A DNA stretch of 25,602 bases from JAQGMJ01 sp036271855 (GCA_036271855.1 DATAZV010000311.1:1-25602), one strand, 5' to 3'; shown: positions 14,879 to 22,249, counted from the first letter of the stretch. Notes: generated by a model not told the origin, from the letters alone. A program made the numbers and translations.

Positions 14879-15757
14879 ATGGGCGGGACGCAGGTCTGGA
14901 TGCAGGCGGTGGCGGCAGCGGTCTGGTCGCTGTACTGGCCGATGCTCGCGCTGCTGTTGCTGGCCACGCTGGTCGAGCGCGCCGCGCCGGTCGAGCGCGG
15001 CCAGCCGATCGGGCCGCTGCTGTTCAACCTCGGCTGGTATGCCTGCTACATGCTGATCTTCGTGCTGCTTTCATGGAGTGCATGGGGCGGCGCCATCAAC
15101 GCAGCGATGGGCTGGGCCGGCGCGCCCTGGCTGCCGCTGCCGCAGGCACAAGGTTTCTGGAGCGAGGCAGGCGAAGTCGCGCTGGTGCTGCTGGTGTTCG
15201 ACTTTCTCGCCTACTGGCTGCACCGCGCGCAGCACGCGGTGCCGGCCTTCTGGGCGGTGCATCGCATGCATCACGACGAGCGTCACCTGCACGCCGCCAC
15301 CGGGGTGCGCCAGCAATGGCTGCAACTGCCTTTCGTGCAACTGGCGCTGCTGCTGCCGCTGGCTTGGCTGTTCGGCCCGATCGCCCTGCACCCGGCGGTG
15401 TTCTGGACCGCAGTGGGGGTGTCGGTGTTCCAGCACATGAACCTGCGCCTGCAACTGGGCCGGCTCACTCCGCTGTTGATGGCGCCGCAACTGCACCGCC
15501 TGCATCACGCCACCGACGCCCGGGTCTACAATTCCAACTACGCCACCCTGCTGCCGCTGTGGGATATGCTGTTCGGCACATATCGCGCGCCGGCCCCGGG
15601 CCAGTTCGACGCCACCGGCATCGCCGGCGTGGCGCCGACCCGCTCCTTCTGGCGCGCGCTGGTCCTGCCGGCGCTACTCTGGTGGCCGGCGCAAAGGCCC
15701 GCGCGCGGCGCCGGCCGGTCAGGCGGGCAGGCGGCAAAGGGCGCGCGGCGGCGCTGA
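14879..15757 (+). CDS. Sterol desaturase / fatty acid hydroxylase superfamily protein
   Basis: An integral-membrane di-iron hydroxylase-type protein of about 292 residues. The histidine boxes are all present in order: HRAQH (115-119), HRMHH (128-132) and HRLHH (206-210), with another His at 186 (FQHMN). Four or more membrane segments flank them (MLALLLLATLVE, YMLIFVLLSW, VALVLLVFDFLAYW, LALLLPLAWLFG). The family uses oxygen to hydroxylate or desaturate lipids such as sterols, hopanoids, carotenoids or fatty acids; the substrate here is unknown. The C-terminal 25 residues are basic (ARGAGRSGG...). No start has a clear ribosome site, and ATG 14900 is an alternative. It follows ppk2 by 164 bases on the same strand. 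Confidence 0.9.
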   Translation: MGGTQVWMQAVAAAVWSLYWPMLALLLLATLVERAAPVERGQPIGPLLFNLGWYACYMLIFVLLSWSAWGGAINAAMGWAGAPWLPLPQAQGFWSEAGEVALVLLVFDFLAYWLHRAQHAVPAFWAVHRMHHDERHLHAATGVRQQWLQLPFVQLALLLPLAWLFGPIALHPAVFWTAVGVSVFQHMNLRLQLGRLTPLLMAPQLHRLHHATDARVYNSNYATLLPLWDMLFGTYRAPAPGQFDATGIAGVAPTRSFWRALVLPALLWWPAQRPARGAGRSGGQAAKGARRR

Positions 15758-15812
15758 CCGCGGGGCGCATCTGCCCGAAAGGTTAAAGCGTACAAAGCGG
15801 TAGAATTGCGGC

Positions 15813-15834
15813 TTCGGAAGAGACCGTCTCCGAA
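15813..15834. promoter_or_regulatory. Overlapping palindromes upstream of the autotransporter-like gene
   Basis: GAGAC-C-GTCTC (15820-15830) is a perfect 5+1+5 palindrome framed by TTCGGA (15813-15818) and TCCGAA (15829-15834). It lies just downstream of a -10-like TAGAAT (15801-15806) and 30 bases before the start. An operator is plausible; no matching -35 was found. Confidence 0.3.
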
Positions 15835-15863
15835 CCATAATAAGACCGAAAAGGATAACCAAA

Positions 15864-16985
15864 ATGTACGATCCCAAAGCGCCGCTGCGCCGCCTTGCCG
15901 CAGCCTCTATCCGCCTGGCGCTCGCCGCGGTGTTCTGCGCGGCCGGCGTTTCACCCGCGCTGGCTTCGATTGTTGTTACGCCCCCGCCGCCTCCGCCAGC
16001 GGCCAGCTGCGACAGTTCCTCCAGCGACACCGGCTGCCCCGCCAGTTCCAGCGGCGGCTTCAACCAGGCCGTCACTTCGGCCGGCAGCTTCCAGGTCGGC
16101 AGCACCCTGGGCAATGCCATCGGCAGCTTCGGCGCGCAGCTCGGCGGCGGCATCGCCACCGGCGCCGGCGGCGCCCGCTATGCGCTGGGCGACACCGGCA
16201 AAAGCGCGGCCGGTGGCGGCGACAAATGGAACGCCTGGTTCGCCCTGTCGGAAAACCACATCGCCTACACCTTCCAGCCGCTGCAATCCGGCGGCCATCT
16301 CGATGTCGCCCTGGCCGGCCTCGATTACACCTTCGGCAACAACCTGATCGTCGGCGCCGCGCTTTCAGGGGAGCGCACCCGCATCAGCACCGCCTTCAAC
16401 GGCGGCAGCTTCCGCGGCAACGGCAACACCTTCGCGCCCTATCTTGCCTGGGCCATCACCCCGCGCTGGATCCTCGACGCTGTCGTCGGCGTCGGCACCA
16501 CCGACATTAGCACCACCGACAACACCCCGGGCGGGGGCAACGGCAACACGCGCGACCGCCGCAACCTGGCCAGCCTGGGCCTGTCCTACAACTACCTGAT
16601 AAGCAAATGGCAGCTCACCGGCAAAGGCCAGGTGATGTCGGCGCAGGACCGCCTCGGCCAGTTCACCCTGTCCAACGGCACCAACGTCGCCGCCTCCAGC
16701 AACCGCATCACCCAGTTGCGCTTCGGCGGCCAGGCTGCCTACAAGCTGCAGCAGGGCATCACGCCGTTTTTCGGCGCCACCTACATCTACGATGCGCAGC
16801 GCCAGAACCAGGCGCCGCTGGCCGGGCAGAATGCCGCCAACGACCGCGACGCCGTGCAACTGCAGCTGGGCATCAACTTCCAGTCCAGCGGCCGGCTCTA
16901 CGGCGGCCTGATGTTGTCCACCGAGCAGGGCCGCAGCCAGATCAAGAACGACCAGGTGCTGGCCAACATCGGCCTGCGCTTCTAG
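15864..16985 (+). CDS. Autotransporter beta-domain outer-membrane protein, nearly passenger-less
   Basis: A 373-residue protein with AAGGAT before the ATG. The signal peptide is cut near residue 34 (SPALA), then PPPPPPAASC and a Ser/Gly-rich linker with two Cys (49, 58). From about residue 100 the sequence alternates as amphipathic beta strands with autotransporter-type patterns: LDVALAGLDYTFGNNLIVGAA, NTFAPYLAWAITPRWILDAV, LSYNYLISKWQLTGKGQV and FFGATYIYDAQRQ. It ends in the aromatic residue of IGLRF, as required for BAM-assisted insertion. The barrel of about 270 residues is normal, but the region before it is only about 75 residues, far short of usual passengers. It may be a stand-alone barrel or display a short linker. 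Confidence 0.88.
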   Translation: MYDPKAPLRRLAAASIRLALAAVFCAAGVSPALASIVVTPPPPPPAASCDSSSSDTGCPASSSGGFNQAVTSAGSFQVGSTLGNAIGSFGAQLGGGIATGAGGARYALGDTGKSAAGGGDKWNAWFALSENHIAYTFQPLQSGGHLDVALAGLDYTFGNNLIVGAALSGERTRISTAFNGGSFRGNGNTFAPYLAWAITPRWILDAVVGVGTTDISTTDNTPGGGNGNTRDRRNLASLGLSYNYLISKWQLTGKGQVMSAQDRLGQFTLSNGTNVAASSNRITQLRFGGQAAYKLQQGITPFFGATYIYDAQRQNQAPLAGQNAANDRDAVQLQLGINFQSSGRLYGGLMLSTEQGRSQIKNDQVLANIGLRF

Positions 16986-17030
16986 CCTTCAGTCACGCAA
17001 GCGCGCGGGCAGGAACACGGCAAAGGTACG

Positions 17031-17071
17031 AACACGGGCACTGCGTGCAGGCGTCGCGCCCGTGTTGTTTT
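17031..17071. terminator. Probable terminator between convergent genes
   Basis: AACACGGGC (17031-17039) pairs perfectly with GCCCGTGTT (17058-17066), followed by GTTTT. The 18-base loop is long for an intrinsic terminator. It sits 45 bases past the autotransporter-like gene and 5 bases before the stop of the opposing small membrane gene. Confidence 0.6.
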
Positions 17072-17076
17072 GCGGC

Positions 17077-17337
17077 TCAGGAAAACTTCCAGCACAGGAA
17101 GCCTGCGATGGCCGCCGGCGGCACGAAGATCAGCAGCATGATGGGAAATTCTTCGCGCACCGAATAGCCGGCCCGGGCCACGCCGAACCACATATTGATC
17201 AGCGCTGCGGCCAGCCACAGCACGATGAAAATGCCGCCGGCCAGGGCCATCATGCGCTCGCCGCCGGCGGCGCGCGCGCCGAAGGCGGCCAGGGCCAGCA
17301 CCACCAGGCCGGCGCAGATGAACAGTGCGGTACGCAT
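17077..17337 (-). CDS. Small integral membrane protein, three helices, hypothetical
   Basis: An 86-residue protein whose ATG at 17337 follows a strong GGGGGAG on the minus strand. Three hydrophobic helices are visible: 4-24 (ALFICAGLVVLALAAFGARA), 29-50 (MMALAGGIFIVLWLAAALINMW) and 63-84 (FPIMLLIFVPPAAIAGFLCW). The loop GVARAGYSVREE between the last two is polar. I recall similar unnamed proteins in Oxalobacteraceae and related groups, but no function. It is convergent with the autotransporter-like gene and 91 bases downstream of the DUF6891-like gene on the same strand. Confidence 0.82.
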   Translation of the reverse strand: MRTALFICAGLVVLALAAFGARAAGGERMMALAGGIFIVLWLAAALINMWFGVARAGYSVREEFPIMLLIFVPPAAIAGFLCWKFS

Positions 17338-17428
17338 GCGAGTCTCCCCCGGGGAGGCCGCCGCGCGGTCCGCGCGGCCGGCCCATGGCCATCATGCCAA
17401 ATTCACGCCGGCGCCGCCAGCGCCAGCC

Positions 17429-18016
17429 TCAGATCGGGCTGGGGCCGCGCCGCTTCCAGTCGAACTGCGGCAGGTTGATGCGCATTTCGGCGTCGCCGTT
17501 CCACTCGGTGGCGAGGCCCTGGGCTTCGAGCGCGGCCTGCACCGCCTGGCCGATGCCGGTCTTCTCCGGCACCTCGCCGTAGACATGGTCGAAGGCGATC
17601 AGCAGGCCGCCGCCGCCGATCGCGCGCTCGACGTCCTGGCCGTGATAAAAGCAGTAGCCGATGTAGCGGTGCGAACCGCTCTCCTCGAGAATCGCGGCGG
17701 CGTCCTCATGCCCGTCCGACATCGCATAGCCGGCGTTGTGCAGGGCGAGGATGCGCATCTCCTCCAGCGACTCGAAGGCGGCGTCGAGCCGGTCGCAATC
17801 GGTGACCGGCGGCCAGCTGCCTTCGGCGACCGCCTTGCGCTCGAACTCCGGCAACACGCCGGCGCGCAGCCAGGCCTCGTCCGCGCCTTCTTCCAGCAGA
17901 TCGTCGATGATGCGCTGTACTTCCTCCGGCGTATAAAAGCCGGACCAGACCTGGCTTTTGATGGCTTCGAAAATATACTGGTCGACTTCACTCAAAACCG
18001 GCTCCGGCGCGTGCAT
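17429..18016 (-). CDS. DUF6891-like protein, hypothetical
   Basis: A 195-residue soluble protein starting MHAPEPVLSE (ATG 18016); a TTG at 18058 would add 14 residues, and neither start has a clear ribosome site. The order of motifs resembles DUF6891: an N-terminal helical part with GFYTPEEVQRIIDDLLEE, the conserved TDCDRLDAAFESLEE, HNAGYAMSDGHED, then GYCFYHGQDVERAIGGGGLL, and a final DAEMRINLPQFDWKRR. The family name is from memory of its pattern and is moderately certain. Function is unknown. A sigma-70-like promoter sits in an AT-rich island upstream. The Glu/Asp-rich composition predicts an acidic cytoplasmic protein. Confidence 0.85.
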   Translation of the reverse strand: MHAPEPVLSEVDQYIFEAIKSQVWSGFYTPEEVQRIIDDLLEEGADEAWLRAGVLPEFERKAVAEGSWPPVTDCDRLDAAFESLEEMRILALHNAGYAMSDGHEDAAAILEESGSHRYIGYCFYHGQDVERAIGGGGLLIAFDHVYGEVPEKTGIGQAVQAALEAQGLATEWNGDAEMRINLPQFDWKRRGPSPI

Positions 18017-18068
18017 GGCGCACCGCGCCGCTTGCTGTAATTGCGCCTGTCCATACAAGAATTAATGT

Positions 18069-18121
18069 CCAAAAAGTCGTTGTACCTTAACATATTACAG
18101 GGTGCAATTTTCACTTTTTGG
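18069..18121. repeat. Inverted repeat flanking an AT-rich promoter island
   Basis: CCAAAAAGT (18069-18077) and ACTTTTTGG (18113-18121) are perfect 9-base inverted arms 35 bases apart. They enclose the promoter hexamers of the DUF6891-like gene within about 60 AT-rich bases in otherwise GC-rich sequence. Paired repressor sites or a looping element is possible. Confidence 0.5.
18079..18107 (-). promoter_or_regulatory. Sigma-70-like promoter of the DUF6891-like gene
   Basis: On the minus strand, TTGCAC (18102-18107) and TACAAC (18079-18084) are separated by exactly 17 bases. Both match four or five of six consensus positions and lie about 60 bases upstream of the chosen ATG. Confidence 0.55.
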
Positions 18122-18235
18122 CCGCGTGCGGACACAAATTTTTCATCCGCGCGGCCGATCGGCGCGCAGTAAAAGCAAGTGCTGTTATTCCAGTGTCCTA
18201 GGGCTGGCGCCGCAGGCGTGGCAAGGGGTCTGCTG

Positions 18236-18709
18236 CTACAGGTTTTGCTCGTCCGGGTCCGGCTTGAAGCAGCGCAATACCCAGCGCTCCAGGGGCCCGC
18301 CGAAAATCAGGATCAGCATCACCAGCGCGAACGCGCAGCCGGTGACCACCCAGGCGCCGCTGCCGCAGGCGCAGCCCAGGCAGGCCGCCAGCCAGATCGA
18401 GGCGGCGGTGGTCAGGCCGCTCACATGCTTGCTGTCGGCCGAATGCAGGATCACCCCGGCGCCGAGAAAACCGATGCCGGTGATGATGCCCTGGATCACC
18501 CGCGACAGCGCGTCGAAGTGCGCGATCTCGCCGCTGCCGTCCTGCCCGCTCATCAGCATCGTCAGCACCGCCGCGCCCAGCGCCACCAGGGCATGGGTGC
18601 GCAGCCCGGCGGGCTTGCGCTTGAGCTCGCGGTTCAGGCCGATCAGCGCGCCGATCGCCATCGCCGCGGCCAGGCGCGGCAGGATCAGGGCGATCGAATC
18701 AGGCAGCAT
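18236..18709 (-). CDS. MgtC/SapB family membrane protein
   Basis: A 157-residue protein consisting of the MgtC/SapB membrane domain only. Hallmarks are GLNRELKRKPAGLRTHALVALG (24-45), GIGFLGAGVI (79-88) and GLTTAASIWLAACLG (98-112), spanning about four helices. The C-terminus is short (GGPLERWVLRCFKPDPDE) and lacks the ACT-like soluble domain of virulence-type MgtC. MgtC proteins affect Mg2+ starvation survival and restrain F-type ATP synthase in pathogens; simple SapB-like members are of unknown role. No good ribosome site precedes the ATG. The GST gene lies 52 bases upstream on the same strand, with a long GC hairpin between. Confidence 0.92.
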   Translation of the reverse strand: MLPDSIALILPRLAAAMAIGALIGLNRELKRKPAGLRTHALVALGAAVLTMLMSGQDGSGEIAHFDALSRVIQGIITGIGFLGAGVILHSADSKHVSGLTTAASIWLAACLGCACGSGAWVVTGCAFALVMLILIFGGPLERWVLRCFKPDPDEQNL

Positions 18710-18723
18710 CGTGGGTGGAGGCG

Positions 18724-18755
18724 GCGCCTGCGCGGCTAGCCAGCCGCGCAGGCGC
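18724..18755. repeat. Perfect 14-base-stem hairpin between the GST and mgtC-like genes
   Basis: GCGCCTGCGCGGCT (18724-18737) pairs without mismatch to AGCCGCGCAGGCGC (18742-18755) around a four-base AGCC loop. There is no T tract on either strand, so it is not a standard intrinsic terminator. It lies seven bases beyond the GST stop and could protect the upstream message or attenuate read-through. Confidence 0.7.
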
Positions 18756-18761
18756 GTTGAC

Positions 18762-19436
18762 TCACGCCTGCTTGGCGTGGCGGAACATGACGTCGCGTGC
18801 CGCCTGGTCCATCTCGGTCTTGAAGGCGTGCTTCTCCTTCAGCGCATTCACCTTGGCCGCTGCCGGGCGTGCGTTGATCTCCTCGAACAGGCGCTTCACG
18901 TTCGGAATCCGCGCCCACGACTCCTCGCCCAGCACGTAGGCGGCGGCGCGCATCCAGCCCCACAGGTTGATGTCGACGATGCTGTAGGTGTCGCCCAGCA
19001 TGTACTTGTGCTTGCCGAGCTGCTCGTTGATGATGGCCCAGTGGCGCTCCGCCTCGAACTGGTAGCGGTTGATCGCATACTGGATTTTCTCGGCGGCGTG
19101 GTGCTTGAAGTGCACCGCCTGGCCGGAGTAGGGGCCGACGCCGGAGGAGATGAACATCATCCACGACAGGTAGGCGCCGCGCTGCGCCGCCGCCGGCATG
19201 AACTTGCCCGACTTCTCGCCCAGGTACATCAGGATGGCGGTGGAATCGAACACCGCGACGCCGTCGTCGACGATCGCCGGGGTCTTGCCGTTCGGGTTGA
19301 TCGCCAGGAAGGCGGGCGTCAGCTGCTCGCCCTTGCGCGTATCCACCGGCACGAATTCATAGGGAATCGCCGCTTCCTCCAGGTACATGGCAACCTTGGC
19401 GGGGTTCGGCGAGGGGTGATAGTAAAGCTTCAGCAT
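18762..19436 (-). CDS. Glutathione S-transferase family protein
   Basis: A 224-residue GST. The start at ATG 19436 gives the canonical N-terminus MLKLYYHPSPNPAKVAMYLE. A GGAG lies 12 bases upstream, a little far. The N-domain keeps the cis-Pro in KTPAI (Pro53) and the glutathione-contact FDSTAIL (63-69), then YLGEKSGKF. The helical C-domain contains DTYSIVDINLWGW, matching the conserved Ser/Thr-x-x-Asp N-cap region. The overall pattern is nearer to the Ure2/YfcG-like subgroup than to the beta enzyme at 5928, since it has Ser/Asn rather than Cys near residue 10. A peroxide- or disulfide-related role is possible. A promoter with a consensus -10 lies about 120 bases upstream. Confidence 0.92.
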   Translation of the reverse strand: MLKLYYHPSPNPAKVAMYLEEAAIPYEFVPVDTRKGEQLTPAFLAINPNGKTPAIVDDGVAVFDSTAILMYLGEKSGKFMPAAAQRGAYLSWMMFISSGVGPYSGQAVHFKHHAAEKIQYAINRYQFEAERHWAIINEQLGKHKYMLGDTYSIVDINLWGWMRAAAYVLGEESWARIPNVKRLFEEINARPAAAKVNALKEKHAFKTEMDQAARDVMFRHAKQA

Positions 19437-19552
19437 TTGTTGTTGGCTCCGGTAAGGGGTCGGGCGGCGCAACACGTCGCTACGGCAGCGCCGGCGGATG
19501 CGCCCTGAGAACGCACCGTGCACCGGTGCGGGTGGAAGCATCGCGTGCGGCG

Positions 19553-19583
19553 ATTATAGGCGCGCCGCGCGCGCGCGGCGCAA
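19553..19583 (-). promoter_or_regulatory. Candidate promoter of the GST gene
   Basis: On the minus strand TATAAT (19553-19558) is a full -10 consensus. TTGCGC (19578-19583) is a partial -35 with a 19-base spacer, longer than ideal. The spacer is filled by a 20-base GC palindrome. The leader to the GST start would be about 110 bases. Confidence 0.45.
19562..19581. repeat. Perfect 20-base GC palindrome inside the GST promoter
   Basis: GCGCCGCGCG followed by CGCGCGGCGC is a perfect 10+10 palindrome with an alternating purine-pyrimidine core. It covers the spacer and most of the -35 of the candidate GST promoter. It could be an operator, a cruciform or a Z-DNA-prone segment. Confidence 0.6.
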
Positions 19584-19724
19584 ATCCGCCCCATGCGCGC
19601 CCGTGTAGGACACCGCCCGATAGCCGCGCCGCCACCCTGGGCTTAAGCTGGCCCATGTCCATGCCGGGTGCGGGCGGCGCCTATCGCCGCACGGCGCCGG
19701 CCGGCAACGGCCCCAGGAGGCCCG

Positions 19725-20147
19725 ATGAACCAGGATTTGACCGACTTCGAGAAATTCATGCGCGAGCGCGAAGCCGCCGCCGGCGCCTATGTGCGCGGCG
19801 ACGCCGGCCCGCTCGGGCGCATCGTCGCCCATGCCTCCTCCGCCACCTTCTTCGGCCCGGGCGGCGGGATTGAACAGGGGGCGATGCAGGTGTATGCGCG
19901 CTACGAGGCCGACGCCGCGCAATTCAGCGAGGGCCGCAGCCATTTTGAAATCCTGCAGATCGGCGCCAACGACGGCATCGCCTACTGGGTCGGCATCCAG
20001 CGCGCCAGCGCGCGCATGGCGCGCACCGGCCAGCCGGTTGGCATGAGCCTGCGCATCACCGAGATATTCCGCCGCGAGGGCGCGGCGTGGAAGCTGGTGC
20101 ACCGCCATGCCGACACGCTCCGGGACGGCGGCACGGAAAAGCCCTAG
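19725..20147 (+). CDS. SnoaL-like / DUF4440-type NTF2-like protein
   Basis: A 140-residue protein with a perfect AGGAGG at 19715-19720 before ATG 19725. The pattern is that of a small NTF2-fold protein: an N-terminal helix (FEKFMREREAAAGAYVRGD), the strand with ATFFGPGGGIEQG, a helix with VYARYEADAAQF, and strands IAYWVGIQRASARM and MSLRITEIFRRE ending in AWKLVHRHAD. The AWKLVHRHAD ending is typical of ketosteroid-isomerase-like and DUF4440 stress proteins. Catalytic residues cannot be assigned. There is no signal peptide. It is divergent from the GST gene and convergent, with a 4-base gap, with the 61-residue gene. Confidence 0.88.
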   Translation: MNQDLTDFEKFMREREAAAGAYVRGDAGPLGRIVAHASSATFFGPGGGIEQGAMQVYARYEADAAQFSEGRSHFEILQIGANDGIAYWVGIQRASARMARTGQPVGMSLRITEIFRREGAAWKLVHRHADTLRDGGTEKP

Positions 20148-20151
20148 CTGC

Positions 20152-20337
20152 TCACTCGCAGTGCAGCGCCAGCATCGCTTCGTCTTCGCGCGAACACTTG
20201 AGCGCCTGCGCGGCCTCCAGCAGCAGTCCGGGGGCGCGCATGTCGAAGCGCGCGGTCTTGCCGTGCAGCTTGACTTCGCGCACCAGGTCCATCAGCCCGA
20301 CGATGATCTGGTTCAGGTGTTCGGTAGTGTGGTCCAT
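20152..20337 (-). CDS. Small hypothetical protein, 61 residues
   Basis: MDHTTEHLNQIIVGLMDLVR starts at ATG 20337, with a strong AAGGAGA on the minus strand. The sequence is helical and amphipathic, and contains VREVKLHGKTARFDMRAPG and a C-terminal helix LLLEAAQALKCSRED. It has one Cys before the end (LKC) and another at HCE. No signal or membrane segment is seen and no family is recognised. The good ribosome site and non-overlapping position (4 bases from the convergent gene's stop) support it as a gene. A palindrome about 80 bases upstream may be its operator. Confidence 0.7.
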   Translation of the reverse strand: MDHTTEHLNQIIVGLMDLVREVKLHGKTARFDMRAPGLLLEAAQALKCSREDEAMLALHCE

Positions 20338-20415
20338 CGCCTGTCTCCTTCGAAGGCGGCACCTGCCGCATTGAATGAGATCAGTGTAGGCAGGGGCTGG
20401 CGCCCTGTCTGCCGC

Positions 20416-20431
20416 CGGGAATCCATTCCCG
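20416..20431. promoter_or_regulatory. Palindrome upstream of the 61-residue gene
   Basis: CGGGAAT-CC-ATTCCCG is a perfect 7-base inverted repeat with a two-base spacer, 79 bases upstream of the small gene and 86 bases past the CoA-transferase stop. The compact two-fold symmetry suggests a transcription factor site. No promoter hexamers were identified. Confidence 0.4.
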
Positions 20432-20516
20432 CGGTAGGAAGGCCTAAGAAACGCGGCCTAGGAAGTCTTCCGACCCGGGCCGCCTTTCAGGCAGGCGCCG
20501 CGCCGGTCGTTGACCA

Positions 20517-21743
20517 TCAGGCGGGCGCCGCGCCGTGCGCGTCGCTGACAATCGCCTGCGCCGCCTCCAGCGCATCCAGCTCCGCCGGCGTATAGCCCGC
20601 AGCCCCCAGCACCTCGCGCGTATGCTCACCGAAGCGCGGCGCCGGAAAGCGGATGGTCGCCGGGGTCCCGGCAAAGCGCAGCGGCGGCGCCGGCGTGGGG
20701 ATGCTGCCCAGCTCCGCGTCTTCCTGCTCGACGATGATGCCGCGCTCGCGGATGTAGGCGTGGTCCGCCAGGTCGGCGGCGTCGCACACCGGCCCCGCCG
20801 TGACGTCCATGCGGTCAAAAAACTCCAGGTTCTCTTCCATCCCGCGCGCCTTGACGAAGGCGCCGATGGCCGCATCCAGCGCCTCGACATTGGCGATGCG
20901 CGCCGCGTGGCTGGCAAAGCGCGGGTCGGCCGCCATGTCGGCGCGGCCCATGGCGTGAAACAGGCGCTGCACCGTGCCCTCCATGCCGGCGGAAAGCGCG
21001 ATAAAGCCGCCGTCGGCCGTCTCGTACACATTGCGCGGCGCATGCGTCGGCGAGCGGCTGCCGCGCCGCGCGGGCGCTTTGCCGGTGATGCGGTGTTCCA
21101 GCGCGAAGGGGCCGAGCATCGAATGGATCGGGTCGAACAGCGACAAGTCGATGGTCTGCCCGGCGCCGCCCTGGTCGACATGGCGCAGCGCGTTCATGAT
21201 GCCCACCGCCGCGAACATCCCCGCCATGCAATCAGCCATGGCGAAGGGCGGCAGCACCGGCGGCCGGTCGGCGTAGCCGTTCATCGCCGCGAAGCCGGAC
21301 ATCGCCTCGATCAGCGAGCCGAAGCCCGGCTTGTGCGCATACGGCCCAGTCTGGCCCCAGCCAGAAACCCGCACCACGATCAGCTTCGGATTGAGCGCAT
21401 GCAGCGCGTCCGGCGCGAAGCCCATTTTTTCCAGGGTGCCGGGGCGGAAGTTTTCGATCAGCACATTTGCCGTCTCGGCGAGCTTTCGGAGTGCCGCTTT
21501 GCCGTCCGCGGAGCGCAGATTCAGCGCCACGCTGCGCTTGTTGCGGCTATACACCTTCCAGTAGGTCGAGACGCCCTCGCAGCTCCAGTTGCGCAAATCG
21601 TCGCCGTGCGGCGGCCCCTCGATCTTGATCACGTCGGCGCCCATGTCGGCCAGCACGTGCGAAGTGATGTTGCCGGCTACCAGGCGCGACAGGTCGAGAA
21701 TGCGCACATCGGCCAGCGGGGAAATCGGGGTCTCGTTTTGCAT
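20517..21743 (-). CDS. CaiB/BaiF (class III) CoA-transferase family protein
   Basis: A 408-residue enzyme, the normal family length. The start is ATG 21743 (MQNETPISPLADVRILDLSR); the frame runs farther upstream, but that part overlaps another gene. Diagnostic stretches are LADMGADVIKIEGPPHGDDLR (31-51), NKRSVALNLRSADGKAAL (68-85), NVLIENFRPGTLEKMG (93-108) and GQTGPYAHKPGFGSLIEAMSG (130-150). The catalytic Asp is Asp171 in MADCMAG, equivalent to Asp169 of formyl-CoA transferase. The enzyme moves CoA between carboxylic acids. The substrate pair is unknown; such genes in Burkholderiales often serve dicarboxylate or aromatic acid catabolism. It follows the membrane-protein gene by 20 bases, so they are probably co-transcribed. 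Confidence 0.94.
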   Translation of the reverse strand: MQNETPISPLADVRILDLSRLVAGNITSHVLADMGADVIKIEGPPHGDDLRNWSCEGVSTYWKVYSRNKRSVALNLRSADGKAALRKLAETANVLIENFRPGTLEKMGFAPDALHALNPKLIVVRVSGWGQTGPYAHKPGFGSLIEAMSGFAAMNGYADRPPVLPPFAMADCMAGMFAAVGIMNALRHVDQGGAGQTIDLSLFDPIHSMLGPFALEHRITGKAPARRGSRSPTHAPRNVYETADGGFIALSAGMEGTVQRLFHAMGRADMAADPRFASHAARIANVEALDAAIGAFVKARGMEENLEFFDRMDVTAGPVCDAADLADHAYIRERGIIVEQEDAELGSIPTPAPPLRFAGTPATIRFPAPRFGEHTREVLGAAGYTPAELDALEAAQAIVSDAHGAAPA

Positions 21744-21763
21744 CTTGTCGTGATCGAACGAAT

Positions 21764-22249
21764 TCAGTCGGTGCTCTGCGGCGCATCCGCCGGCGCACCG
21801 AAGGCGAACAGGCTGGGCGCGCGCCGCTTCGCTTCCAGATAAGCGCGCGTCGATTTGCTGAAGGAAAGCCAGGCGATCAGCGCCAGTAGCAGCACGTAGC
21901 GCGCCGCCTCGGCGATGGCCGCGCCCTGCATCTGCTCCGGCGCGAGCTGCATTTTCGGCGGGTACCAGCCGATCGCGCTCATCACATTGGTCACCGGGTA
22001 GATCAGCAGCACCGCCCAGAGAAACATCACCAGGCTGCGGCTGCGCACTGACTGCTGCGTGCTCTGCCACAGCAGGCGCCCGGCGCAAAACGCGATCAGC
22101 CCGCCGATCAAAATGCCGGTCAGCGCCGGCAGCAGGATGTACCAGCGCCCGACGCCGCCAAGCACCGAAAACACCGCGCCCGCCGCATAGCTCAGCGCGG
22201 TCAGCGCAAGCGTGATCTGGACGATCCAGGCGAGAACGGGTTTTTTCAT
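21764..22249 (-). CDS. Four-helix integral membrane protein, hypothetical
   Basis: A 161-residue protein starting MKKPVLAWIVQITLALTALS. Four hydrophobic segments are visible: about 6-30, 36-57, 74-94 and 114-130. Polar loops carry STQQSVRSRS and IGWYPPKMQLAPEQMQG, and the C-terminal tail (YLEAKRRAPSLFAFGAPADAP) is probably cytoplasmic. No family is recognised. The ribosome site is poor (AAGCCG). It lies between the MBL-fold gene (37-base gap) and the CoA-transferase gene (20-base gap), all on the minus strand, so it is likely part of one operon. A transport or membrane-accessory role would be speculation. Confidence 0.85.
   Translation of the reverse strand: MKKPVLAWIVQITLALTALSYAAGAVFSVLGGVGRWYILLPALTGILIGGLIAFCAGRLLWQSTQQSVRSRSLVMFLWAVLLIYPVTNVMSAIGWYPPKMQLAPEQMQGAAIAEAARYVLLLALIAWLSFSKSTRAYLEAKRRAPSLFAFGAPADAPQSTD

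Noticed and set aside
18102..19508. 468-codon plus-strand frame spanning the mgtC-like and GST genes
   Set aside because: Both underlying genes are firmly recognised on the minus strand, and the long frame crosses their junction with no domain of its own.
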